Shown: in pieces, positions 1-13,000 of the stretch
Position numbering within the stretch: the first letter of the stretch is position 1
Layout: each line of letters opens with the position of its first letter
From: Crotophaga sulcirostris
Taxonomy: Eukaryota; Chordata; Aves; Cuculiformes; Crotophagidae
NCBI GenBank assembly: GCA_013397455.1
Contig: VYZB01000273.1
Span: forward strand, 1,094,745-1,158,744
Length of the DNA stretch: 64,000 nt
Reading direction: 5' to 3'
Translations under genes and position numbers: made by a program
The notes under the pieces: generated by a model
The model's database searches: none
What the model saw: only the letters and a program-made list of their open reading frames with translations
What the model was told of the DNA's origin: nothing

Positions 1-2390
1 ATTTCTGTTGTGTAGCATTCTTCCAGTGTACATGATTTCTAAATACTGCAGTGAAATTACAAGATAGCAGTTGTTATGCTGTTTCATATTTGACTATTGA
101 GAGTTTTGTGTGCTTATTTATCCTTACCTTGCTGGGTGAGACATAAAAGGCAAGATATTTTGCAGCATCATTTCTCTATTTAAAGGCTATATAGAGAAGA
201 CTAACCCTCAGACAGCCTAGGTTGTAATCTGCACTCAGAATTTGCACTTATCTGGACAACTTAGTGGTGGCATCACTTTGCCATCACAGTAGAGAGTCTC
301 CAGCTTGGTCTCTACATTATCTAGGTTCTTCTACTCAGCATGCTGCTCCCTTCCCTCTGTCCTAGGACTCTTTTTATGGGACAGTTCCCACAGATCTCGA
401 CTACTCGCCTTGTGTTTGAACCTGAACTATGATTGGTGTAGCTAGTCCAGAAGCACTGACCATCAAACTAGTACATTAAGAATTTCTCAGGTAGCTATAG
501 CACAATATAACTCTTACCTTGTCTATATAATTTGATCCTCAGTGCTTGATGTGGTTGATTATTTTCCAATGGCATAAGGAGAAGAGAAATGTAATTATTG
601 AAGGAGTCGACTGCAATCAACTGATTTGCAGGATGCTGTCCAGGAGCATGGCGGTAGGGAAAGACAGATGTAGGCAGTGCTGGTATGTACCCTGTGATGC
701 ACCTAACCTATCTCCTGTCAAAAGTTTCTCTCAAAAGCACTCATAGGGTGGACAACGATCTTGTGTGCAAAAGAACTTTTGCTGCATTTAGAGTGGAGCA
801 GTTTGTAAAAAATAAGAAAGTAAGTATTATATGGCTAATAAATAATAATAGCCAGAGTGAAGATTTATTGCTCATCTTACTATACACAGACTTATACACA
901 TATATAAATATATATGAAAATTTGCATTATACCAAATATTTATTAAGAAAAGGATTTGCAAACAAGTTTTAGTTTCTGAAGCACAAAAGATGCAAACCAG
1001 TGTTCGCATTCTTCATCAACTGGCATAGGAAGATAAAGTTATTTGGGCAAAGTTTCAGAGAGAATCTGTGGTGTGGAATTGAATGCTAAATACCGTTCCA
1101 ATTTTTAATAGCAAGATTGAGTATTTTTTTAAAATCACTACATAATTTACATTCTCTCAGAACTTCTTTCTGGTGCTCTTCTGGTGCTACAGGTGTATAT
1201 TCTGGTATTTTGACAAAGGCAAAAGAAAAAAATGTCTTTTAGGTTAAAAAGACGAACAAACTGGCACTGAAATAACTAAAGCTACTTTTTTTTCTCTGAG
1301 GACAATTCCGAGGAACTGTACCTACATGTGCTTGTGCCACACTTGAGGATTCTAGGAGGATATGCTGTTGTGCTTTGGGTTGTTGTTGAACCTCAACCAA
1401 CTCGACTTTTCTCATGGGTGTTACCGATCCATGATCCCCAAACCAGGTAGGATGGGGGCGATCTCTTTCTCTTCACACTTGCGGTGCAATTTCCACGTTA
1501 ATTATTATTGGAGAGTGGGCAGGGAACTTCTTAGAGCTGAGGGATTCAGGTCTTTATGGTGCTGTGTGTTTTCTGAGTATATTTCCTTTTGTGTGGACCC
1601 CAGGGTCCTGAGAATCCCAATCCATGTAGGTTGTTACCATGGCTGTATGTAAGCTCCTAAAAACACAGGGATTATATGGGGAATGCACTTTTCTTTCAAA
1701 CTTATCTCTCCAGCCCTGTTTAATAAATGATGTGTTCATGATCTTTTAACATCAGTAACAATTTGTTAGTCATATTACGCTGTAGAAGAGAGAGACTGGA
1801 AAGCTATCTGAACCACTTTAAAACTTAAATTAGCCACCATAAAGTGCAGAATAAAATTATAAAGACTTTCTTGTAATACAAAATTCATAGAGACAAAACT
1901 CTAATTTCCTGATGGATATATGATATTAATGTAACGGATACCTCAGTGTAGTTAAATTGCATTAAATGGTTATTAATGCTTGAATAAACTTCAAGGAAGT
2001 GGGTACTGGTTGAAATGGGATAATATTTTGTTCTGCTAAATTATACGTTAATTGGTATTTCCTCTCTTGTAAAAGGACCTAAAGGGCTTAATAAAATATG
2101 TGGTAGAAACATTATTTTTTCTTCTTGAGATGTTAAGTCTAGAGTTTAACTGGAAACATTTCAAATCCTTCCCAGAAAATTCAGCGACACCCATGATGAC
2201 ATGGCTTACAGGACTCCCAAAAGCAAATAATTATGACTTTCAGTTGTTAGAGAATAAACTGGGCAAGGCGCAAGGGAAAGAAAGAAAAGACGCAAATGAA
2301 TTGTTTGCTGGTTTTTTTTCACCTTTGAAATTATACTTTGCTTAGATGTAGATAAGTATAAATGCTTCCAATGTAATACAGTGAATAGTG
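1..2390. other. Non-coding AT-rich stretch, no feature recognised
   Basis: No recognisable gene, exon or mobile element is seen on either strand. Open frames are all under 100 codons, in scattered frames, and low in sequence complexity. A weak AT-rich bias and short homopolymers are the only texture. Confidence 0.6.
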
Positions 2391-2496
2391 AAGCCTATTG
2401 GCACGACATGGGAGGTGTCCCTGCCCATGGCAGGGGGTTGGAACTGAATGATCTTTATGGTTCCTTCCAACCCAAACCGTTCTATGATTCTATAAT
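2391..2496 (+). mobile_element. CR1 LINE 3'-end fragment (type A tail)
   Basis: A 5'-truncated CR1 retrotransposon copy of about 105 bp. It shows the characteristic 3' block: GGGAGGTGTCCCTGCCCATG, then a GGGGGTTGGAACTGAATGATC segment, CTTCCAACCCAAACC and an ATTCTATG-like tail (TTCTATGATTCTATAATA). CR1 elements are copied by target-primed reverse transcription and usually retain only the 3' end, which is what is seen here. It carries no coding capacity. The boundary at the 5' end is approximate because the first bases are degraded. Orientation is given by the tail at the right end. Confidence 0.93.
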
Positions 2497-3672
2497 ACTA
2501 TATTTAACTATTACTGAAAATGAGATATTTCCTCCTTTTGTTCTGAAGGAACATTTGTTGATTGATGAGTGAATACATACAGATAATTAACTCCATCACA
2601 GAAAGGAAGTAAAATTATTTCCTTCAGAAGACAAAAGTTAGTGAGGATGCCTCAACCTCTCACTGTAAAAAAAGCCATTAATATTTTGATGACAGTGTTG
2701 CTGGGTTTTCCAAGGTGAATACCGTGCAAGTATATGTTTTTTCTGCTCCCCCTGTTCCCCCTTCCCTATATTCAAAGCAGACCCTATCTTATTGGTTTCT
2801 CATAAAATTTGTATTTTTCAGATGATACGGTCTGCGAAACACAAGGTCACAGCCCCCACATATCTGAGATATTCCTCTCGTGTAACTTAAAGCAAATCTC
2901 AGAGAAAGAATGAGGTTAGCCAAAGTTTTTGAGCTCTGTGATCTGTCTTAGAAGAAAAACATGATAGTGGAATCAGATACTTTTGATGCAGTATAAATAC
3001 TTTCGTATTTACAAAGAATGGGCAAGTTCCCATTTCCTGATTGCTGAAGGAATTGAATAGGAGACAGCCTTTTTTTCCCAAAACACTTCTAACCAGCCAA
3101 GTGTGATCCCTTTTACAGATTTCATTCAGGGCCAGGCTACAACTCTCTTTTCTCACTGTGCCTGGTCTTTTCTCTTTCTGCTTGTTTTTCTCCAAGACAC
3201 TCAGAGTTTCAGAAAACCCTTTATCCATCTGTGTTTTGGGAGTATCCTTGCCCTAAGAACTGAACTGGGTCTGGGTGTGGAGCCCAGAGGCTGTTGCAGT
3301 TTCAGCTACCTGGGTACATAAAGGTCATCTTCCAACTAGCATATCTGAAGGCTGCTAATTGAAAAAAGTTGCTTTCAAGAAGGTTTTATCCGTTTGCAAA
3401 AGCATGCGTGTAATGTTGGAAATGATGCATGTAAGCATAACTGATTGTAAACACAAACTATTTTATAAAAACCAGGTGCTGCAGAGCCCTTATTGTAAAC
3501 TTTGTTGGCTTTTCAGAGCAACTTGAGTAAGTTATGGCTTCATGTAGCTTTTCAGTAATGTAGGATGTCTGATGATGGAAGAATAAAACCACTGAGTGAA
3601 GAAACTTGTCTGAGAAAACCAATATAATGGTGATTTTTATTTTAAACTCTACTCATCCTCAACTGATGCCAG
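2497..3672. other. Non-coding stretch, no feature recognised
   Basis: Unique-looking, AT-rich sequence between two CR1 fragments. The longest open frame (109 codons, minus strand, 2899-3228) has no recognisable domain and no support as an exon. Confidence 0.55.
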
Positions 3673-3778
3673 AGGACGTGGCACTTAGAGGCATGGTTTG
3701 GTGATGGACTTGGCAGTGCTAGTTTTACAGTTGGATTCAATGACCTTAAGGTTCTTTTCCAACCTTATGATTCTAAGA
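3673..3778 (+). mobile_element. CR1 LINE 3'-end fragment (type B tail)
   Basis: About 105 bp of CR1 3' end of a different lineage from the copy at 2.4 kb. It runs from the decayed end of ORF2 (GACGTGGCACTTAGAGGCAT, the region that encodes the last residues of the CR1 protein) through GGTTTGGTGATGGACTTGGC and a GTTGGATTCAATGACCTTAA segment to TTTTCCAACCTTATGATTCT. The final ATGATTCT is one copy of the CR1 octamer tail. It is 5' truncated, has several substitutions and cannot encode a protein. Confidence 0.88.
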
Positions 3779-4762
3779 AAATTCTGAGTTCCTGGTTGGT
3801 ACATGGCAGGCAGTTCATATGGGTGCTCTGGTCTATCTGAGGCAGAGCAGTGAGCTGTGAAATTTTCAGTGCACAGTGAGAGAGACCAGATTGAGCCCTG
3901 TGGTGGTTCAGCATTTCTGTGAAGAAGAATATTCCTTGGAGCTTCACCCATTTTTTGGTTGACAGAGTGTTGCCAGTGCAACAAGCAGAGTGTGAGGGAT
4001 ACCTTGTGCTGTGTTTCCGGGTTTGTGTCTGCTTGGGGAAAAAATATGTCACAAACTCATGTTACCCCTAGAAATATTTTTTTCTGGGAAAGAATAAGGG
4101 AGAACTTAAATGAGATGGTACCCACAGCTGAAATTATAAGTAATTTGTGAAATTTATTGACGTGGTGTTTTCTGAGGTTTAACTTGATTTAACATGATGA
4201 TGAGCTCTCCTTTGCAAGGCAGGCAGTGAGGCTTAATCTTCTGAGAAGAGGTTCACAGTTTGATCCCAAAGGAAACAATGCTTTTATTGTCATTTGGGGT
4301 CCTCATTGTGGCACCCTTTGGGAAGGTGAGCTTGACAAGGGACTGCACTCAACAGTTTATACTTGTACAGGGGAAAATTTCACAATTCACATGGAAAACT
4401 GTGGTATGACTTATTTGGGAGATCGTGCTCGATAATCCAGAGCCTCCCAAAGGGTATTAAAATCTAGGAGCTGTTAATACAGAAGCTCTGTGCATGTCTC
4501 ATGGTATTATGAGATGGTGTATCCAGGCTCGTGCAGAGGATTGCTCACCATTTTTAGATGCTGTTTTGGGGTGTTGTTACCATTTTCTCCAGAGCAGAGG
4601 GAGCTCAGAACTAAGCATTACTCCACTAGACATGAGTGATTTACTGGACGTTCTCTTACCCTTTTCCTTCCCAGCTCCAATATCCTGCACAAGAATGGAA
4701 ACACTTTGTGGGCTTCATCTTAATAGGGACTCCCCACCCCAAAACAAGATCTTTATCCAAAG
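3779..4762. other. Non-coding stretch, no feature recognised
   Basis: Nothing recognisable on either strand. Frames on the minus strand at 3685-4052 partly overlap the CR1 fragment and are not convincing as genes. Confidence 0.5.
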
Positions 4763-5016
4763 ATTTTAATTAATTGCAAAAGTTAAAAATAAATCGTGCT
4801 GGAGTACCATTGATAATCCTCCTAGGCTGGCTTTCATTCATGTTAATGTGTAATACAGCCACAGTAAGATTTAATTTTAACCATAATTATAAAAGTTTGA
4901 AATTAAATCTTACTAGGGATGTGTTCTCCATTAATATGGACAAAAACTGATCTGGGAGGATTATTATGGGGGACACAAGAAAGATTTAATTTTTAACTTT
5001 TATAATTAATTCAAAA
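4763..5016. repeat. Imperfect palindrome (fold-back / MITE-like element), ~254 bp
   Basis: The left arm (about 4763-4888) and the reverse complement of the right arm (about 4889-5016) align along their whole length with almost constant spacing. Matched pairs include TTAATTAATT (4766-4775) with AATTAATTCAA (5004-5014), AAAAGTTAAAAAT (4778-4790) with ATTTTTAACTTTT (4989-5001), GATAATCCTCC (4812-4822) with GGGAGGATTATTA (4954-4966), and AGTAAGATTTAATTT (4863-4877) with AAATTAAATCTTACT (4900-4914). The centre of symmetry is near 4889. By eye roughly three quarters of the arm positions pair. Such whole-length palindromes are typical of fold-back or MITE elements derived from DNA transposons, and of some ancient conserved low-copy vertebrate repeats. 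I do not recognise the family, and see no open reading frame or certain target-site duplication. Confidence 0.85.
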
Positions 5017-6984
5017 ATGTGATAAAGGATTTTGTTTCAGGGGAGGGGGAGTGCTCTCCAGACCACTAAGGCATCCCAGCAGTCTTTCACAGCCATCTTA
5101 ATTACAGCCACAAAGAATTATTTGTTAGAGAATAGTGGTCAGAAGCTCAAATTGCTTCTTTTATCCAGAAATAAATGTGCAGGCACTTTGAAACTTTCAC
5201 TGAAAGAAGCGCTGCAGTTCCTGAGTAGGAAAGGAGCTCAGTTTTGAAAGTTTTTTTGGGGGGGGGAGTTTCTCATAAATTTTACGAAGTTTATTTTGTA
5301 ACAAAATATAAGAACAACATCAGTTTTTACTCTTTTCTTTCTTAACAAATGCTCCAAATAGTTTAGAAACATAAAAAAAATAAATTAGACAGTAAAGAAC
5401 ATTTCTGCAATAGTCTGCATCCTTGCAAATATATATCAATCTAGTCACAGACTATTTCTCCTCATCTTCATGTTTTCAAAAAATATCTGTGTTGTCTCTG
5501 TGTATATACATCTGTATTGTCTCTGTACATCTCTGTCTCCCCTAATTAAATAATTATAGAAGGAAAATGTGAACAACTCCATTTTCCATTCCTTAATTCA
5601 ATGAAATGTTTAATGTGGTTTGTATTTGTCAGTTATGCTGTAGTTTTTTATGAGTATCTGCATTCATTTTTTTATTCTCCTTTCTACAAGTACTCGGGTT
5701 TGAACCACACTGTAAAACACATTAATTTGAGATTCTGTAGTTATAAAAGGCAGATTCTTCCTGCATTAGCACCAATAACCCCTCCTCACTGTACACTTAC
5801 ATAAGGTCACAAAGTGGACCCAAGTAACTAAACATTGATAAGTGGAATAACATTTTCAGATAGAAATGATTTTTGAACCACCTCTGTAGTCTTTTGAACC
5901 TCATAGTAAGTGCTTAAATAAGGAATAGCACTAAACCATGGAAATGCTAGAAAGTGAAGATGTATTCTTAGGGAGAGTTTTTCCTCTTAGAACTGTGTAC
6001 CTGAGGAAACCAGAGTTGCCTTTGTAATCACTTACATCCCTATACCTACTAAGATTATTGTGCAGAATGAATGAAAATTATAGCTACTTAGCTAATATGT
6101 TCTTAGGATCTCAAAGTTCTGAAATGGGTAATAACAATTGTTCTGTTAGTAAACAAGGCATTGGACATGGTATATTAGAAAAATCTACGTTAAGGTACTT
6201 TAAAAATAGTGGTCACATCTTTATTGTACTCAATTGATGGGAACAGGAAATTTTATCAGAGATAAAATGCTTCCTGGTGCTTTTCCTGAAAAGCAGTTGA
6301 GACCCTGGCTCTGACCAAGTTATGGGATGAAGTCTCAGAAGAGATTGCTCATGCTTTCAGCAGGGAAAGTCTCATCTCATAAGGGAGCCTTCGATGGCCA
6401 GGGTTACTGCTGTTCAGGGGCTCCAATAGCTGAATTTATTGAGACATGAATGAGAGGAAATTTGAGCTTTACATGCAGTTTCTTGGCCAGGGATCTGCCC
6501 TGTGTATTGATTTTTTGGAACCTGCTTTTGCTAAGTATGTAGCTAAAATCTCCTAGTGATTTCTTTGTATTTGGGGGGAAAAAGGCTCATCCACATCAGC
6601 TTAACTCCACCGAATCCTACTGCTTTCCATATTTATAATCAGACACAGAAAGATGAGCCCCTATGACTGAACCTCATGGAACACAGCAATTACAGCCTAT
6701 TGCACACACACCGTGTGCTGTCCATGTCACTGTTATGGGCTTTAGTGGGCAGGCACTTTTGATTTAAAATTTGATTCTTGTGGCAAACTCACCTTAATAA
6801 ATGTAATATATTTACTTATAACATCCAGTTAAATTTAAACTGAATGGAAGAAAATTCTAAAAGATGTTTTTCCTCCAAAACAAAAAAGCTGAATTTATCT
6901 TACCCTGTCCCTTCTGGCTGCAAGAAGTTCAGTGCACTTCTAGCACCCTAATTTTGTCATTATCAAGGAGAACATGTTACAAAA
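5017..6984. other. Non-coding stretch with minor simple repeats
   Basis: No gene or transposon is recognised. It contains a T7G9 homopolymer junction at 5251-5266 and an imperfect tandem duplication rich in TGTCTCTGT at about 5487-5540. The remainder is AT-rich unique sequence with frames under 75 codons. Confidence 0.55.
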
Positions 6985-7195
6985 TAATAATACTTTACTC
7001 TGCTATAATGTCTTCCATCTGAGTACATCTAATTGTCTTGCAAACAGTAATGAATGAAGGCACACATCATCTCTGTGAACATGGGAATACATCTATTTTA
7101 TGGACGGGAATAATGAGAAAGTATACTGTAATTAAGTGACTTAGCTATACTTGCAGAGCATGCTATTAACTAATTTAGGAACAGATCCCAAAAAT
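6985..7195 (-). mobile_element. Ancient MIR-type SINE relic
   Basis: The plus strand matches the layout of an antisense MIR-type element, in order: CAAACAGTAATGAATGAAGG (7041-7060, like the CAAACATTAATGAATTAAGC of that region), CATCTCTGTGAACATGGGAA (7068-7087), CTATTTTATGGACGGGAATA (7093-7112, from CCATTTTACAGATGGGAAA), ATTAAGTGACTTA (7131-7143, the most conserved MIR core block) and TAGGAACAGATCCCA (7176-7190). Family consensus is recalled, not aligned by software. The element itself is therefore on the minus strand. Divergence is high, as expected for an insertion predating birds. It is non-coding and ends are approximate. An alternative is a related amniote SINE sharing this core. Confidence 0.65.
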
Positions 7196-9345
7196 CCAGA
7201 TTTGACCACTTACACATTGCTCATTCCTGTTGTGGCAGAACAAAACTAATGACGCATGACTCTGTTCTCTCATCTTCAGCATTCCTGGATTTCCATGAAC
7301 CTTCCATACAACTAGAACACTCAGTGTTGTGTAAAATTGCCCCCAACGCTGAATTTTGAAATCTGTGCATGTCATTGCAAATATGTTAGATAATGTTTGA
7401 CCATTTAACTTAAAATGCATTGCATTATGGTGTATAGGTATGGTTGCCTCGCAGAAGGGAAAGAGTGGTAATTTCAGGAAGCCCCCAATCTCATCATAAA
7501 ATGCCAAACTGCTTCTAAATCTTCAGCCTCACTATAAAAAAAACGAAACCAAAACCAAAAAAATACTAAGAAGTATTTTATTACAGGGTCTCCCCTTCTG
7601 TCTCTTTGGCTTTGAGCCAAAGTACACTATGAAGTAACAGTTGGAAATGACCTTCACTCCTTCAACTGTGTTGTTTCTTTGGTTTGGCTTAAAATTAATC
7701 ATATGTTTTTTAAAAAAAATATTGTAGACATTTCTTGGTAAGCCCCAATTTTTATTCATAATCTGGCTCATTGCCAGTGTCTAATATGACATCAGAGTGA
7801 TGTTACTGGGATTATGCAGTACCCATTGAAACTGTAACACATTGCTATGATGATATATTAAACATTGACATGGAACCTGAATATATAATTGGCAATGACA
7901 AAAGAAAGTATGATTTAATATCTTTCATGCCACCCTCCCCACTCAAGTTGCTCAGGGTCATGCCTTCTCAGTACATTCTCATTATTTCCAATAGAATATT
8001 CTCATGTAGATCAAGTATTTATGGGAACCTACAAGAGCCTCTCTGTTGGATATGTTTTGTACATAATACAACAGCCAAGGGATTTCTAATATGACATCTT
8101 TCTTACAAAGAAAGCCTTTAAAATAGAGTTTTCCCCCCTTGCCTATCTATAAGATAGGACAATGCTTAGTTAAACATTAAGTCATTTTCATGATGATATT
8201 AGACACTAGATAAGCTTAAAATATATCATACTCTGTAAAAGTCCTCAACTAATCAGTGCATGAGTTGAAATTTTTTTAACTTGTTTGTGTTCAATTTGTT
8301 CTGAGAATTACACGTTATATTTATAAACTCACAGAGGACCCTTTGGGTATAAACTGTCCTTTGCATTTTTACGTACCCAGCCGAACATCCCCTTTCCCAT
8401 AGTGTCTCCTTGGCTTTTATTTCAGCAGAAATGTACTCTGTCAAACACAGCCAGAAGATATCATACCCTTGAGGAAAGCTGAGTATTCGTGTTCCCACGA
8501 AGTTCTTCCTCTCTCCCCAGTGTGCTGAAGTTATCTTTCCAGCTGTTACTCCCTTTTCCATATTTCTCAGCACCAAGTTTGAGGTTTCTGCCTTCTGTAC
8601 TGATGATCTTTTGTTTTCAGCAAGAATTAGTGTACCTAAAGTATTTAATTTTTTGCATACTGGAGTCTTCTCTCCATTGGGCACTGTGTTGTCAAAGGAA
8701 AGGAAAAATCATCTTCTTTTGTATGCAAGAATTAAAACTAAATTTCCACAAAGCTGAAGTTACTTTTTAGTATCAAAGCACTGTTTAACTTAGCCATGCC
8801 ATAATTTTCTCATGCAAGTTGTGCATTTCTGCAAATGTATAGTTTTTATACTTATCTTTGTGCTGCCTTCTCTAAGAGACAACACCCTCCATTTAAAATT
8901 ATCTGTGTAAAAGAACAATGACTCCTAAGACCACTCTGATGTAGCTTTTTCCTTGTCCAGGAAATCAGCCTTTTTTCGCATGGTTTTCTGTACAAGCCCA
9001 TGGCCAGTGTAGAAGCTGATTGTCATGGACCATCTTCGAAGGCTTTTTTTAACTTTTCCCACTTTTTTTGAACTTTTCTCACTCCCCGCAATGCTGCAGA
9101 GTTTTATTAGGGTGCCCTGTGAAATCCAGTGATGTATCTGGTAGCAATCTAAATTGTGATTAGCCAATGGAATCCTGCATTTCCATTAATGCTGAAGCCC
9201 AGTGTCCCTGAGATTTATATCCCTGAATCTCTCAATTGATTTATAACCTGGTAATCCTTTTATCCCCATTTATATGCAGCATAACTTGACGTAAGTGCTA
9301 GAATGTCTCCATTAATCGAATTCAAGTGTGTTGGACTGAGAAACT
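7196..9345. other. Non-coding stretch, no feature recognised
   Basis: AT-rich unique sequence. The 143-codon minus-strand frame at 8253-8684 has no recognisable domain, no hydrophobic or motif pattern that would identify it, and overlaps an unrelated 93-codon plus frame. It is regarded as chance. Confidence 0.5.
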
Positions 9346-9365
9346 GGCCTAAAAACTTTTAGGCC
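9346..9365. repeat. Perfect 9-bp inverted repeat, 2-nt loop
   Basis: GGCCTAAAA at 9346-9354 is followed by AC and then TTTTAGGCC at 9357-9365. The arms are exactly complementary. There is no T-tract or gene context to call this a terminator, and a cruciform or a dimeric protein-binding site is only a possibility. Confidence 0.8.
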
Positions 9366-12300
9366 GTACTGTAAATATACTTTGTGTCAAGGGAAGCCAG
9401 GAGGTAATATGTCCTTGAGTTGCTTCATCTTTATGTTCACTCTCAAGCGAAATGAAGAAGAAAAAAAAAATCTACCAACTATTAATGTTATGTTTGGAGT
9501 ATTTGTTGTGATAAAAATGTGTTAAAATTTCTCACTTTGTGTAGAGCACAGCCCTGTTGGCCACTGGATTGCAGTGTAGCTGTAGGCAAGCTCTCCAAGG
9601 ACTTACCTTGTTCCTGCTTTCTGTGGTGCAGTGATACCAACCTGGCTCCCAAACACAGTATAACGTTTTTGTAGGGTGGTTTAAACCCCACTAAAGTTGA
9701 TAGAGGAGATAAGCATCTGAATTTCACAAAATATCTGCTGCAGTTAAGAACTAGGAAGCAAAAAGGTGTTTTTTCTTTCGTTGTCTCAAATCATGCAATA
9801 TTAACTTTTCCCAAGTTGTATGGCACACAAGTGTGAAGTCCCAGCACTGCTATTTTAATTATGTGATGGAAAATTTAATAGTTACTGCAGCTTTACATTA
9901 TTACTGCTCCTTCTGCGTGGACTTAGAAATTAGATGAAAACATTGCTTATAAGAACCTGTGCAGTTTCTCTGAAACAATGGCTTGCCAGCAGCAGCCCCT
10001 TCGATAACCTTTAGCAACCATGTCTACAGAGGATGAGGGGAGTCCCATGTTACACTTAAATCAAATGTGTGGCACAGCAAATGGAGGAGCTATTAAAATA
10101 TATTTATTATTCATTATTATTAAATTGCCTGCATGCGGAGTAGTACAGAGTAGCAAACTTAAAATTTTTGTTGACTCATTAAGTCTACGGTGTGATGTCC
10201 TGCAAACCCCAAATTTGTATTTATAGCATTAATTTTAAAGCTCTGTTTAAGCAATTACATCTGTGTATTACATGAAAAAATACAGAATAAAGGTAAATCT
10301 TACAGTATGTTGGAAATTTGCTGGTTGAATACACTAATGTCTGTCTTGAAACTTAATGTGCTATTGGGATAGAACCTGATTTAACCCAGAAATTTACAGG
10401 TGAGACTGTGGAAGATAATGTGTGCCACTACTGAAGATGTGTTAATAAATTATAATTCTGTATGCTGTATGCATTCCAATTGCCTCTTTAGTAAATACTT
10501 AACACATTAAAGTCTGCCAGAAAATCAGATGAAATGAAACCAATTTAAGTCCTTAATTTGTATTATGTTATGCAATACTACATCACGTTGCATCCATAGA
10601 AACAAGAAATTGATATTTTCTGAATCAGATCTTCTGTTTCTCAGCAATTTGTTATTATGCTGGTATCTTTAGGGAGGGAATGGGCAGATAACTTTCCATT
10701 TCTTGGATGTAACATCTTCGTATGCTGCAGGAGGAGAAAAGGAGTAAATAACAAAAAAGGAGGATCATCTTTTCTGTCCTGCTATGTTATGATGATGAAG
10801 CTATAGTGGTACTATAATTATAAGAACTTAGTACATTGAAACCTCATTGTCAAGATTGTTTAATGTAATGATAAAATTCAGTGTTTTTTCATCATAAGCC
10901 TGTTTAAAATTAGCTGTGAGCACCTTAGATGAGCAAGTTGCTTAAAACTAAACATATACGTAGATTTGTGCAGTATCAGGGCATTTAGTTAGCAAATATA
11001 TAAAAAAAATCCAACTGACCACAACTAATCATGCATGAGGGGAAAATGCTCTTTTGTTATTGCATGTGTGGGCTGAGCAGAAAGGCCAATATGAACCTGG
11101 GAAGTGTAATGGTCATCAGCACCAACAGTATCAAAAAACATATTAGTCTGAAAAATGGCTCCACAATGTCTTGGTTAACATTTCCAAAAAGGCAATTCTG
11201 TGACATTAATAGTAGAACCAGTTGAAGAATTAACTATTTGTGAATGTAACAAAAAATCCTAAATAACTTTTTTTTTTTTAAAAATAGAACATTTATAAAA
11301 TTCTCAAGCGTTCATTTAAGAAACAAACAAAAGCAACCTATGACTGCATTAGCTTGTCTGTAGAGGAGGGGACTGGGAGCTGCTGTGGGTCACAGCAAAC
11401 CAAGTGGGAAAGCAGGCTTGAGCCCAGGCACCTGGAATACCCACAGCCCTCATGTGTGGCTTGAGTTTAGCTCCTGGAGGGAGCTAACAACAACTGCATA
11501 TTGGGCATCTGATATAACCTTATAACAAGTCAATACAGTTGTTTCTGAGTGAAGCCATAGAATATTTTTCTGGTCCTGTCTAAAGAGAAAAAAATTCACG
11601 TTGCAATATAGTAGAAAAAAAAAAAAAAAGAAAAGACTCTAAATATCACCTTAATTTTCTGAGAGCACTTTCAGTATGCTTTGTTGATCCTAAAACCATC
11701 TGGGTGACTACTTCAACTATTAATAATTTGGTTTTCTAGTTGCTAAAAGAAGCCAAAGTCAAAAGAACAACTGTCTTCTATATTTTGGCTGTGTGCTGTA
11801 CAAAATAATTGACTGTCTGGTGAAAAACTGTCTTGTCATATTTTGTAATAAAATAATATTTTTGTGCATAACTTGACCTGTCCTAGTGAGTTATGCTGCT
11901 CATTGTTTCATAGTAACAATTTCCAATGGGATTTTAATAATACTCTTGCTCTTACCGTCTTGTACAATGTAAGTTGTTACATTCAATTTGTAAGAAAAAT
12001 ATTAAGGTATAAAACTAGATAATCTGTATCCCTTTAGAATCAAAAGTCACTTTGCCAAAATATTTTAACACATGAAATTGCTTCTTAAGAGATGTTTGCT
12101 AAGATAAAACGACAGAAAACTACATTTCCATTATAATTATAACTGACTGGTGGTGCTAAGTTTTTATAATTTAAAGGTATTCTCAAATCTGACAGCTCTT
12201 CCATGTTGAATTATGCATTTCTGGCTCTTAAATAGTTCTGCTGGCATGAGACAGCTGAGATGAAGTTGTCTTTCTAAAATAATTGCTCCATGGAGCATCC

Positions 12301-13000
12301 ATTATACCTTCAGAAAAAATGTATTACTTGACTTCTACAAATTATAGACTAGCCTATAATGGGTATTTTTGACAGCTATTAGCTTTTTTAAAAAAAATCT
12401 GAACAGTAAAATGAGTATTGATATCACTCTGCTGTGTCTTGAATGTTAATACCAACCTTTTCTCTACTCCTTTTCTAAAGCATGATGTAATCATTAATTA
12501 CAATAATATTGATGTAATTGCACTCATCCTGAACTCCACCCACTGTAATAGTAACCTGTGATTTTTTTTTCTACAGTAATAATCACTCTATATTTCCTGT
12601 TCTTGGCAAAAAGGAAAAAAAAAAAAAACCAAAACCAGATTTAGGCATAAAATCCCGTGCCATATTTTGACATCATCACTGCTCATGATGAACATGTTTA
12701 TCTTTGGCGTGAGTAGAGACTTAGGTTGTCCAGGTTCTAGGAGGCTGAGCTGTTCTAGGAGGCTGTTCTAGACTTTCATGTTTAATATTGTGGTGTAGCT
12801 TTCAGTACAATGGGTTTAACCCCAGAGACTGCACTTTCACAGGTAATAAATGACGAGGCATATAAGATGTTCTGGTGTCTGAGCTTCCTTTTTTTGGGTG
12901 CCTGCAGTAGTCAACTGAAGTCATGCGTGTTTACCACTGTCTGGTGTATTTACATTTTCAGATGGTGCTTAGTGACTTCAGTATTCTCCAGTTTGCACTA
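9366..13000. other. Non-coding AT-rich stretch with poly-A tracts
   Basis: No gene or recognisable transposon. A15 at 11615-11629 and A14 at 12615-12628 could be remnants of retroposed tails, but no recognisable SINE or processed transcript lies upstream of either on the plus strand. Frames are all short. Confidence 0.5.

Noticed and set aside
8253..8684. 143-codon minus-strand frame
   Set aside because: No recognisable motif and overlapped by a plus-strand frame; judged chance in non-coding DNA.
11615..11629. A15 tract as the tail of a processed pseudogene or SINE
   Set aside because: No recognisable transcript or SINE body lies upstream and no target-site duplication was seen.
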